From assembly GCA_016185205.1 (NCBI GenBank), contig JACPOA010000059.1, positions 30,920-94,919 of the forward strand: DNA of 64,000 nucleotides, in the 5' to 3' direction. The position numbers were made by a program, and so were the translations under genes. The notes beneath the pieces were generated by a model that was given only the letters and a program-made list of their open reading frames with translations, made no database searches and had not been told where the DNA came from. Positions 26,196 to 33,647 of this stretch are shown here, one piece after another (the first letter of the stretch is position 1; the number at the start of each line of letters is the position of its first letter). This DNA is from Hyphomicrobiales bacterium. GTDB taxonomy: Bacteria; Pseudomonadota; Alphaproteobacteria; Rhizobiales; Xanthobacteraceae.

Positions 26196-26968
26196 CGCGG
26201 ACCCCGGTGGCTGCGCCTTTGGTCAGCCCGGTGACGCTGCTGCGCATCGCCATCATCTTGGCGCTGCTGGCGGCGTGGGAATTCCTCGCGCATTCCGGCT
26301 GGCTCTATCGCGACGTGGTGCCCTCGCTCATGTCGATCGGCCACGCCTTGGCCGAACTGCTCATGAGCGCTGACTATTATTTCCATCTCTCGGTCACCGC
26401 CGCTGAAATCGGCATGGCGCTGTCGATCGGCGGCGCGCTCGGGCTGACCGTCGGCATCCTGCTCGGCGCCAACCGCTTCCTGTCGAAGGCGTTCGAATCC
26501 TATCTCTATTATCTCGGGCCGACGCCGAAGATCATCTTCTTTCCGATCATGATCATGTGGTTCGGGGTCGGCCCCGAATCCAAGATCGCGCTCGGCACGC
26601 TGTCCTGTTTCTTTCCGGTGGCGCTCAACGTCGCCGCCGGCATGCGTCAGATCGACAAGGTGCTGATCCGCGTCGGAGAGAGCTTCCGCGCCAATTCCTG
26701 GCAGATGGTGGTGAAGATCTATCTGCCGGCGATGCGCCATCCGATCATCAACGGCATCCGGCTTGGCCTCGGCGTGGCGCTGATCGGCACGCTGCTCGCC
26801 GAAACCAAGCTGTCCAACAAGGGCATCGGCTTTTTGATCATCCAGGCCTACAGCATTTTCGACATGCCGCGCATGTACGCCATGCTGATCGTGCTGTTCG
26901 TGCTGGCGATCGGCGCCAATGCGCTGGTCGGCCGCTTCGGCGGCCTGCATGACATCAAGCGGCTTTAG
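26174..26968 (+). CDS. ABC transporter permease 2, SsuC/TauC type
   Basis: 264 residues from ATG 26174. A longer open frame reaching back to 25259 is only a shadow of the first permease and ATPase. Hydrophobic segments include VTLLRIAIILALLAAWEFLA at the N-terminus, IGMALSIGGALGLTVGILLG and MYAMLIVLFVLAIGANAL. The EAA-loop region is VGESFRANSWQMVVKIYLPA followed by MRHPIINGIRLGLGVALIG. It overlaps permease 1 by 22 bases and should pair with it in the membrane. The substrate-binding protein follows 26 bases later. Confidence 0.93.
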   Translation: MAETGRLTRTPVAAPLVSPVTLLRIAIILALLAAWEFLAHSGWLYRDVVPSLMSIGHALAELLMSADYYFHLSVTAAEIGMALSIGGALGLTVGILLGANRFLSKAFESYLYYLGPTPKIIFFPIMIMWFGVGPESKIALGTLSCFFPVALNVAAGMRQIDKVLIRVGESFRANSWQMVVKIYLPAMRHPIINGIRLGLGVALIGTLLAETKLSNKGIGFLIIQAYSIFDMPRMYAMLIVLFVLAIGANALVGRFGGLHDIKRL

Positions 26969-26994
26969 ATTTTGAACATAGGGGAGGACGTGAC

Positions 26995-27957
26995 ATGAAA
27001 CATATCCGACAGCTTGCGGGCGCCGCAGCGATTGCCGCTGTTGCCTTCGCCCATCCGGCCGCGGCCGCCGATAAGCTCAAGATGACCGTCGGCCAGCGCG
27101 GCAACTGGGATACCGCGGTGCTGCATCTCGGCGAGAAGGCCGGCATCTTCAAGAAGCACGACCTCGAGTTGGACATCATCTACACGTCCGGCGCCGGCGA
27201 GACGCTGCAGCCGGTCGTCTCCGGCAGCGTCGACATGGGTTTCGCCGTCGGCACGCACGGCGCCATGGCGGCCTTTTCCAAGGGCGCACCGGTGCGCATC
27301 ATGGCGGCGGAGGCGACCGGCGCCGCCGACTACTGGTACGCCAAGAACCCCGCGATCAAGACGATCAAGGATGCCGACGGGCACAGCATCGCCTTCTCGA
27401 CCAACGGCTCGTCGACCCAGAGCATCGTCCGCGCCTTCATCAATGAGTTCAAGCTGACCGCCGCCAAGCCGACGGCGACCGGCAACCCGTCCGCGACGCT
27501 GACCACGGTGATGACCGACCAGGTCGATATCGGCTGGGCCTCGCCGCCGTTCGGCCTCAAGGAGATCGCGGAGGGCAAGATCCACATCGTCGCCAAGGCC
27601 ACCGACGCGGCGATGGTGCGCGGACAGACCATTCGCGTCAACGTCGTGAATGCCGAGACGCTGAAGAACCGCAAAGCGGTGGTCGAGCGCTTCATGCAGG
27701 CTTATCGTGAATCCATCGACTATATGTATTCCGACAATCCGCAGGTGATCAAAGACTATGCCGAGTTCGTCAAAGTGCCCGAGGTCATGGCCAAGCGCGT
27801 GCGTGACGAATTCTTCCCGAAAAGCCTGATCAATCCCGACGAGATCAAGGGCCTCGAGCCGCTGATGGTGGAAGCGGTGACCTTGAAATTCATCCCGGCG
27901 CCGCTCTCCAAGGAGCAACTCGCCGAGCTGATCCAGATCCCGCCGCGCAAGAAGTAG
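26995..27957 (+). CDS. ABC transporter substrate-binding protein, NMT1/SsuA-like
   Basis: 320 residues with a signal peptide ending at about AAAADK (residue 24). The mature fold opens with LKMTVGQRGNWDTAVLHLGE and KAGIFKKHDLELDIIYTSG, then SGSVDMGFAVGTHGAMAAFSKG, the typical NMT1/SsuA pattern. TDQVDIGWASPPFGLKEI supplies part of the cleft. GGGGAGG sits just upstream of the ATG. These receptors bind sulfonates, taurine, nitrate, phthalate or other aromatic acids. The flanking decarboxylase and aldehyde dehydrogenase genes favour an aryl or alkyl 2-oxo acid or its precursor. Confidence 0.93.
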   Translation: MKHIRQLAGAAAIAAVAFAHPAAAADKLKMTVGQRGNWDTAVLHLGEKAGIFKKHDLELDIIYTSGAGETLQPVVSGSVDMGFAVGTHGAMAAFSKGAPVRIMAAEATGAADYWYAKNPAIKTIKDADGHSIAFSTNGSSTQSIVRAFINEFKLTAAKPTATGNPSATLTTVMTDQVDIGWASPPFGLKEIAEGKIHIVAKATDAAMVRGQTIRVNVVNAETLKNRKAVVERFMQAYRESIDYMYSDNPQVIKDYAEFVKVPEVMAKRVRDEFFPKSLINPDEIKGLEPLMVEAVTLKFIPAPLSKEQLAELIQIPPRKK

Positions 27958-27979
27958 TGAAGAACCGCGAGTGTCTGCC

Positions 27980-29479
27980 ATGACCACCGCCGTGTCTCCG
28001 CAAGCCGCTTCCGCGCAAGCCGTGGTGCTGCCGAAAAATCGCGGCGTCTATTACGGCGGCGCCTGGCACGAGCCGAAATCGGGGCGTTTCGTCGACACGC
28101 TCAACCCCGGCACCGGCCTATCGCTCGGCAAGGTGGCGGATGCCGGGGCCGACGACATCGACGCGGCGGTGGCGGCGGCGAAAGTCGCGTTCAAGGAGTG
28201 GCGGCGCGTGCTGCCGCTCGAGCGCGCCAAGCTCCTGCGGCGGATCGCGGAAATCCTGCGGCAGAACGCCAACGAGCTGGCCATGATCGACGCCGCCGAC
28301 TGCGGCAATCCGGTGCGCGAGATGGTGAGCGACGCCATGGTGGCGGCGGCGCAGATGGAGTTCTTCGCCGGCTTCGTCACCGAGATGAAGGGTTCGTCGA
28401 TCCCGATGGGGCCCGACGTGGTCAACTTCTCGGTGCGCGAACCGCTCGGCGTGGTCGGCCGCATCATTCCGTTCAATCATCCCTTCATGTTCTGTGCCGG
28501 CAAATCCGCCGCCCCGCTCGCCGCCGGCAATACCGTCATCGTCAAACCGCCGGAACAGGCGCCGCTCTCCTCGCTGCGGCTGGCCGAATTGATCGGCGAG
28601 CTGCTGCCGGCCGGCGTGTTCAACGTGGTGCCGGGCGGGCGCGAGGCCGGGCAACGGCTCGCCAGCCATCCCGACGTGGCCATGATCGCGCTGATCGGCA
28701 GCGTGCCGACCGGCCGCGCGGTGATGAAAGCCGCCGCCGACACCGTCAAGCGCACCATGCTCGAGCTTGGCGGCAAGAACGCGCTGATCGCCTATGGCGA
28801 CGCCGATCCCGACGAGGTCGCCGGCGCCGTCATCGGCGGCATGAATTTCACCTGGTGCGGGCAGAGCTGCGGCTCGACCAGCCGCGCTTTCATCCACGAG
28901 AAAATCCACGACGCGGTGATCGAGCGCATCAAGACGCGCATCGCGCAGTTCAAGCCGGGCATTCCGACCGATCCGGCCACCACCATGGGCGCGATCATCT
29001 CCAAGACCCAGTTCGACCGCGTGGTGAGCTATATCGCCGCCGCCAAACAGGAAGGCGCGCGCGTGATCGCCGGCGGCGGGCCCCCTGCCGATCCGGCGCT
29101 GGCCAAGGGCTTCTATATCGAGCCGACCGTGTTCGCCGATGTGACCATGTCGATGCGGATCGCGCGCGAGGAAATCTTCGGGCCGGTGCTCGGCGTGTTC
29201 AAGTGGAGCGACGAAGCCAAGATGCTGGCGGAGGTCAATCAGGTCGAATACGGACTGACCGCCTCGATCTGGACCAACGATCTGTCGACCGCGCACCGCA
29301 CCGCCATGGCGGTGGAAGCGGGCTACGTGTGGATCAACGAATTCGGCAAGCACTTCCTGGGCGCGCCGTTCGGCGGCTTCAAGCAGTCGGGCCTGGGGCG
29401 CGAGGAATGCTTCGAGGAGATGCTGTCCTTCACGCAGGAGAAGAATATCCACGTGAAGCTGCGGCCTTCGAAGAATTAA
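27980..29479 (+). CDS. NAD(P)-dependent aldehyde dehydrogenase
   Basis: 499 residues from ATG 27980 (GTG at 27971 is an alternative). Full ALDH family signatures are present: IPFNHPFMFCAGKSAAPLAA and VIVKPPEQAP for cofactor binding, LELGGKNALI with the general-base Glu, and FTWCGQSCGSTSRAF with the catalytic Cys. The C-terminal holds EEIFGPVLGVFKW and FGGFKQSGLGREE. It would oxidise the aldehyde made by the TPP decarboxylase to the acid. It is the last gene of the operon, and its stop overlaps by 4 bases the stop of the convergent binding-protein gene. Confidence 0.95.
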   Translation: MTTAVSPQAASAQAVVLPKNRGVYYGGAWHEPKSGRFVDTLNPGTGLSLGKVADAGADDIDAAVAAAKVAFKEWRRVLPLERAKLLRRIAEILRQNANELAMIDAADCGNPVREMVSDAMVAAAQMEFFAGFVTEMKGSSIPMGPDVVNFSVREPLGVVGRIIPFNHPFMFCAGKSAAPLAAGNTVIVKPPEQAPLSSLRLAELIGELLPAGVFNVVPGGREAGQRLASHPDVAMIALIGSVPTGRAVMKAAADTVKRTMLELGGKNALIAYGDADPDEVAGAVIGGMNFTWCGQSCGSTSRAFIHEKIHDAVIERIKTRIAQFKPGIPTDPATTMGAIISKTQFDRVVSYIAAAKQEGARVIAGGGPPADPALAKGFYIEPTVFADVTMSMRIAREEIFGPVLGVFKWSDEAKMLAEVNQVEYGLTASIWTNDLSTAHRTAMAVEAGYVWINEFGKHFLGAPFGGFKQSGLGREECFEEMLSFTQEKNIHVKLRPSKN

Positions 29480-30177
29480 AGCGGGTCAAACCCGCACGCC
29501 GTCCACACCTTGCGGCTGTCGGACTCGATCAGGAAGCGCACGAACTCCGCCGCCTGACCCGCAACCTTGCTCGCGGCGGTGACGCCGGCGCCGTAGCTGA
29601 TGGTGAGTTGCAAAGCGCCCGGCAACGGGCCGGCGAGCGCAATTCCAGGCACGCTGACGATCTCGCTTTTCGGGAAAATGCCGAGCGTGGCCTCCCCGCT
29701 CGCGATCATGGCCAGCCCGCCGGCGAGACCGACTTTGTGCGTGACGCGACCGGCCAGCGCTTCGGCAAGCCGGAGCGTTTTGATCACCTTGTCGCTCTGC
29801 GCGCCGCTCGGTGTCGCGGTCGGTGGCGCATGCACCACGCCGCGCGCGGCCTTGAGCGCGGCGCGCAGCGCCTCCGGCGTGGAGACATCGGGGACCGGGT
29901 GGCCCGCGGTCACGCCGACGGCGAGCCCGATATTGGCGAGCGGCGTACAGGCGCCCTGCACCACGCCTTGCTTGATATAGTTCTCGATCGTCGCCACCGG
30001 CATCAGCAGCACGTCGAGCGCCTCGTGCGCCGCCACGCGGCCGGCGATGCCGCTCATGCTGTCGTACAGCGCATTGAGCGTGTTGCCGCTCTGACGCTCG
30101 TAGACGGGCCTGAGCCGATCGAACACCGGCTTGGGCGCTCCGCCGGCGATGCTGGTGATCGTAACGGCGGTTGGCAT
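29476..30177 (-). CDS. Periplasmic-binding-fold protein, ModA-like, without signal peptide
   Basis: 233 residues of the molybdate-binding-like PBP type 2 fold: VTITSIAGGAPKPVFDRLRP at the start, ALDVLLMPVATIENYIKQG near residue 55, LANIGLAVGVTAG near 80 and AEFVRFLIESDSRKVW at the end. No signal peptide is evident, so it may be a cytoplasmic sensor or a truncated receptor. It starts 4 bases after the upstream binding-like gene and is probably co-transcribed with it. Molybdate is unlikely as ligand because no modB/modC is near; a small aromatic or carboxylate ligand is a guess. Confidence 0.75.
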   Translation of the reverse strand: MPTAVTITSIAGGAPKPVFDRLRPVYERQSGNTLNALYDSMSGIAGRVAAHEALDVLLMPVATIENYIKQGVVQGACTPLANIGLAVGVTAGHPVPDVSTPEALRAALKAARGVVHAPPTATPSGAQSDKVIKTLRLAEALAGRVTHKVGLAGGLAMIASGEATLGIFPKSEIVSVPGIALAGPLPGALQLTISYGAGVTAASKVAGQAAEFVRFLIESDSRKVWTACGFDPL

Positions 30178-30181
30178 TTTG

Positions 30182-31168
30182 CTAAATCTTGAAGGACTCG
30201 TGCGTGCCGGGATGGAACATCTCCTCCGGCGTCACCAGCCGCGCCGACAGACCTTGGCTATGATGATGGCGCAGGAAGGTTTCCAGAGTCTTCCGGTTCG
30301 CGCTAAGACCATAAGACCAGAAATCCTCGCCCATCAGCGCGCGCGCTTCCGCCAGGCGCTCCTCGATGAAGGGCAGCGTCACCTTGGTGGCCGAGGTGTC
30401 GCTCAACTGTTCGAGCGCCGCGTGCTTGGCCTGCTCGAAGGCCTTGTATACCGCGCCCGGCAGCCAGGGATGCTGTTCGGCCAGTGTGCGCCGCACGCCG
30501 ACCAGATGCATGATCGGGAACACGCCGGTGCGCTTGAAATAGTCCTTGGCGGCCGCCACCGGATCGGCAAACAGCCAGCCGATATTCGGCGTGTTCTTCG
30601 GCAGCGAAGGCGGGCGCGGCGCGATAAAGCCGTCGATGGCGCCTTCGGCCAGCAGCGCCGAGATGCTCTTGCCGGCCGGCGCGTTGTCGAGCTTGACGTC
30701 CTTCGGCAGCGTGATCGAGATCTTCTCCGGCCGGTCGGCATCCTCGATGCCGCCGCGGATCCAATGGATGTCGGAGGGCTTCACGCCGTAGTCGTCTTGC
30801 AGAATGGCGCGCGCCCACACATTCGCCGTCAGCTGATATTCCGGCACGCCGACGCGTTTGCCTTTGAGGTCCTCCGGCTTCTTGATGCGGTCGGTGCGCA
30901 CATAGATCGCGGTGTGGCGGAAGGCGCGCGATACGAAAGCCGGCACGCCGACATAGTCGCCGCCGCCCTGTGCGGTCTTGACCGTGAAGCTCGACAGCGA
31001 CAATTCGCAGATGTCGAACTCGGCGTGGCGCAGCGCGCGGAAGAAGATTTCCTCCGGCGACAACGTCATGCAGGCGGGCTTGACGCCGTCGATCTGCACG
31101 GAGCCGTCGATCAGCGCGCGCGTACGGTCATAGGGGCCGACCGCGACGGAAAGGTTGAGCTTGGCCAT
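30182..31168 (-). CDS. 4,5-dihydroxyphthalate-decarboxylase-like protein (paralogue)
   Basis: 328 residues with the same landmarks as the 17350-18414 gene: VGPYDRTRALIDGSVQIDG, YVGVPAFVSRAFRHTAIYVR, LKGKRVGVPEYQLTANVWAR, FPIMHLVGVRRTL and FWSYGLSANRKTLETF. The two proteins are clearly related but not recent duplicates. No signal peptide, as in the decarboxylase-annotated group. It lies 4 bases upstream of the ModA-like gene on the same strand, and together they converge on the aldehyde dehydrogenase operon. A decarboxylation or ligand-binding role in aromatic acid metabolism is the best guess. Confidence 0.8.
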   Translation of the reverse strand: MAKLNLSVAVGPYDRTRALIDGSVQIDGVKPACMTLSPEEIFFRALRHAEFDICELSLSSFTVKTAQGGGDYVGVPAFVSRAFRHTAIYVRTDRIKKPEDLKGKRVGVPEYQLTANVWARAILQDDYGVKPSDIHWIRGGIEDADRPEKISITLPKDVKLDNAPAGKSISALLAEGAIDGFIAPRPPSLPKNTPNIGWLFADPVAAAKDYFKRTGVFPIMHLVGVRRTLAEQHPWLPGAVYKAFEQAKHAALEQLSDTSATKVTLPFIEERLAEARALMGEDFWSYGLSANRKTLETFLRHHHSQGLSARLVTPEEMFHPGTHESFKI

Positions 31169-31255
31169 GAAGTGTCCCGGGGCAATGAATTCCGGGGAAA
31201 GTCATAGGGGAAATTCCAAGCGGAGGCAAAAATTCGGCGTTCGTGACACGATGCA

Positions 31256-31410
31256 CATCTCCCCTCCCCCACGAGCGCTTGCGAGTGTGGGGAGGGGGCG
31301 GGGGTGGGGGCAATGATTTTGGTGAGTCAGTAAAAAGCGCCCCCACCCCGGTTTGCATCGCTGACGCGATGCGAACCGACCCTCCCCACGCTTCGCGGGG
31401 GAGGGAAAAA
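31256..31410. repeat. GC-rich composite repeat downstream of soxD
   Basis: CTCCCCTCCCCCACGAGCGC, an opposing GTGGGGAGGGGGCGGGGGTG and a second pair CCCCCACCCC...CCTCCCC...GGGGGAGGG form nested hairpins with loops GCGCTTGCG and GCTTCGC. It separates the sox locus from the decarboxylase-like gene and looks like a dispersed intergenic repeat, not a gene. Confidence 0.7.
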
Positions 31411-31413
31411 AGG

Positions 31414-32082
31414 CTACTCCACCCCGCCCTTCTTGGCTTTGTCATCCGGGGTGACGTCGACCGCCTGCGCACGGCCGGTGATCGTCACCGGGCCCCGGCA
31501 ATCCTTCATGCAGGGTTTGGAATTCCAGAATGATTTTTCGGTCTTTTCGCGATCGTCGTCGAAGAAGCCGCCCTGGTTCGGCATCTTGACCTGCGCCCAC
31601 GTCTCCTTCGACAGCACGAACTTGTCGTCGACGATGTCGTTGAGATTGAGCACGTAGGCGGTGACCGCGTAGAGCTCGTCGTTGCCGAGCGACTGCGCGT
31701 CGCCAAACGGCATGGCGCGGCGGATATAGTCGAACACGCTTGAGAGATGCGCATAATAGGAGCCGACGGTCTTGACCGGGTCGTGCGAGGCGAGCGTGCC
31801 CTTGCCCTGCGCGAGCGCCGGCCAGCGCCCGGCGCTCTCGCCGAACTCGCCGTGGCAGGCGGCGCATTTGTCCATGTAGACTTTTTCACCCGCCTTGACC
31901 GAGCCCTGGCCCGGCGGCGCGCCCTGCCCGTCCGGCCGCACGTCGATATCCCAGCCGGCGATCTGTTCGGGGGTGGCGGTCTGCCCGATACCGTAGTGGC
32001 GCGGCGTCTCTTTCTTCTGCGCCAGCGCCGGCGCGGCGAGCGCAAGTAGCAGAGCCAAGGTAAGGGCAATGCAGCGCCGCAA
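31414..32082 (-). CDS. soxD: SoxD-like monohaem cytochrome c
   Basis: 222 residues from TTG at 32082, chosen because AGGGAG lies 8 bases upstream and a signal peptide follows at once (IALTLALLLALAAPALA). One haem motif, CAACH at 73-77, with a likely axial Met in RRAMPFGDAQSLGNDELYAVTAYVLNLN. The C-terminus has a Cys pair, CMKDC, but no second haem. SoxD partners SoxC in the sulfane dehydrogenase step of thiosulfate oxidation; the classical Paracoccus SoxD is larger and dihaem. Assignment rests on position directly downstream of soxC plus family resemblance. Confidence 0.8.
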   Translation of the reverse strand: MRRCIALTLALLLALAAPALAQKKETPRHYGIGQTATPEQIAGWDIDVRPDGQGAPPGQGSVKAGEKVYMDKCAACHGEFGESAGRWPALAQGKGTLASHDPVKTVGSYYAHLSSVFDYIRRAMPFGDAQSLGNDELYAVTAYVLNLNDIVDDKFVLSKETWAQVKMPNQGGFFDDDREKTEKSFWNSKPCMKDCRGPVTITGRAQAVDVTPDDKAKKGGVE

Positions 32083-32090
32083 ACTCGGCG

Positions 32091-32208
32091 CGCTCCCTCT
32101 CCCCGCTGGGGAGAGGGTTGGGGTGAGGGGGTCTAGGTTTATCGATAGACCGTAACCCCTCACCCGGATTGCTTCGCAATCCGACCTCTCCCCATGGGCG
32201 AGGTGAAG
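32091..32208. repeat. Composite repeat between soxC and soxD
   Basis: CCCTCTCCCCGCTGGGGAGAGGG forms a near-perfect hairpin; the following TTGGGGTGAGGGG pairs with CCCCTCACCC at 32157-32166; GGATTGCTTCGCAATCC is another hairpin. It lies in the gap between soxC and soxD and could attenuate soxD expression or stabilise mRNA. The soxD translation start sits at its edge. Confidence 0.75.
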
Positions 32209-32215
32209 AAAGAAA

Positions 32216-33481
32216 CTAGCCGACCTCGACATTCTCGACCTCCCCGTCCGGCTTGAGCGCCCAGGTCTGGATGCCGTTGTTGTGGTAGATCGAATTGACG
32301 CTGCGGATTTTGCGCAGCGCGTCCTTGCTCGGCTGCACATAGCCGGTCTCGTCCATGGCGCGCGACTGCAGCAGCAGCGCCTCGCCGTTCCAATCGAATT
32401 CGTAATAGAAGCGCACGCAGGCCTTGTCGAACACCGGGCCGTCGATGCGCGCCGTGCGCCAGTTGCGGCCGCCGTCGAGCGAGATATCGACCCGAACGAT
32501 CTTGCCGCGCCCCGACCAGGCCAGCCCGGACAAAATATTGAAGCCCTTCTGCTTGCAGGGCGCCTGCGGCGACGGCGAAGTGATCACCGATTTGGCATCC
32601 ATCACGAAGGTGAACTGGCGCGCCTTGCCGCTTTCCAAGAGGTCGGTGTATTTCGACGTCTCCTCGCGCGTGAACCAGGGCTGGTCGCCGACCTTGAGGC
32701 GACGCAGCCACTTGACCCAGACATTGCCTTCCCAGCCCGGCACCACCAGGCGCACCGGATAGCCCTGCTCGGGCCGCAGCATCTCGCCGTTCGAGCGATA
32801 GGCGACGATGCAATCGTTCAAGGCCTTGGCGAGCGGGATCGAGCGGTTCATGGCGGCGGCGTCGCCGCCTTCGGCAAGAATCCATTTGGCGTTGGCTTTG
32901 ACGCCCGCCTGCTCCAGCAGCAGCTTCAGCGACACGCCGGTGTATTGCACGCAATGCACCATGCCGTGAGTGTACTGGACGCCGTTGAGCTGGGCGCCGC
33001 GCCACTCCATGCCGGAATTGGCGGCGCATTCGAGAAAATGAATTTTATTGACGCGCGGCAAACGCTTGAGATCGTCGAGCGTGAAAGTCAACGGCTTGTC
33101 GACCATGCCGTGGATCATCAGGCGATAATCGCTGGGCTCGATCTCGGCGATGCCGCCGTGGTGGCGCTCGAAGCACAGCCCGTTGGGTGTGATGATGCCG
33201 TCGAGCGCATGCAGCGGCGTGAAGCTGACCGAGGATTCCGGCGTGGCGGTGAGCCAGGGCACCGTGCGGCGCACCGCGTCCTTTTCGTATTTCGACGGCT
33301 GGCCATAGGCGCGCACGCCCACGCCCTCGCCGAGATTGCGCGTCCAGTCGGCGACGTCGGGCGGTAAATTCTTGGCATTATCGGCACGCGCAGCGCCTGT
33401 GGCTGCGCCCGCGGCAAGCCCGGCGGCGCCCACAAGAAATTTGCGGCGCGATGTGCGCTTTTTGTCGGTCGGCTCGATCAT
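32216..33481 (-). CDS. soxC: Sulfane dehydrogenase molybdenum subunit SoxC
   Basis: 421 residues. A twin-arginine signal (TSRRKFLVGAAGLAAG) marks export of a folded molybdoenzyme. The sulfite-oxidase-fold domain includes NGLCFERHHGG, KIHFLECAANSGMEWRG (the Cys is the molybdenum ligand) and VRLVVPGWEGNVWVKWLRRL. The C-terminal Mo-co dimerisation domain has AWSGRGKIVRVDISLDGG followed by RNWRTARIDGP. With SoxD it oxidises the SoxY-bound sulfane sulfur. It follows soxB after a gap holding a dispersed palindrome, and precedes soxD. Confidence 0.94.
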   Translation of the reverse strand: MIEPTDKKRTSRRKFLVGAAGLAAGAATGAARADNAKNLPPDVADWTRNLGEGVGVRAYGQPSKYEKDAVRRTVPWLTATPESSVSFTPLHALDGIITPNGLCFERHHGGIAEIEPSDYRLMIHGMVDKPLTFTLDDLKRLPRVNKIHFLECAANSGMEWRGAQLNGVQYTHGMVHCVQYTGVSLKLLLEQAGVKANAKWILAEGGDAAAMNRSIPLAKALNDCIVAYRSNGEMLRPEQGYPVRLVVPGWEGNVWVKWLRRLKVGDQPWFTREETSKYTDLLESGKARQFTFVMDAKSVITSPSPQAPCKQKGFNILSGLAWSGRGKIVRVDISLDGGRNWRTARIDGPVFDKACVRFYYEFDWNGEALLLQSRAMDETGYVQPSKDALRKIRSVNSIYHNNGIQTWALKPDGEVENVEVG

Positions 33482-33551
33482 CGGCAGCTCCCGGCGGATC
33501 GCCGTCTGTTATCACATTCCATTTAATGAATGTAAAAGGAATTTTTCAATA

Positions 33552-33639
33552 GCGCATGATCTTTCCCGACCTTCCTTCGCCCGCCGAAGCGGGCTGCGCG
33601 AAGGCGGGAAACCGGTCCCCACTTTTCGGGATCATGCGC
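33552..33639. repeat. GCGCATGATC dispersed palindrome, long form
   Basis: An 88-base copy with ends GCGCATGATC and GATCATGCGC and internal module CTTCGCCCGCCGAAGCGGGC. It lies between soxB (stop at 33648) and soxC (start at 33481), so it may end or process the soxYZ-XA-B transcript. Confidence 0.92.
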
Positions 33640-33647
33640 CGGCCGCC

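Noticed and set aside
25259..26968. An apparent 569-codon permease fusion.
   Set aside because: Only the part from ATG 26174 is a permease; the upstream part is out of frame with the real ATPase and first permease.
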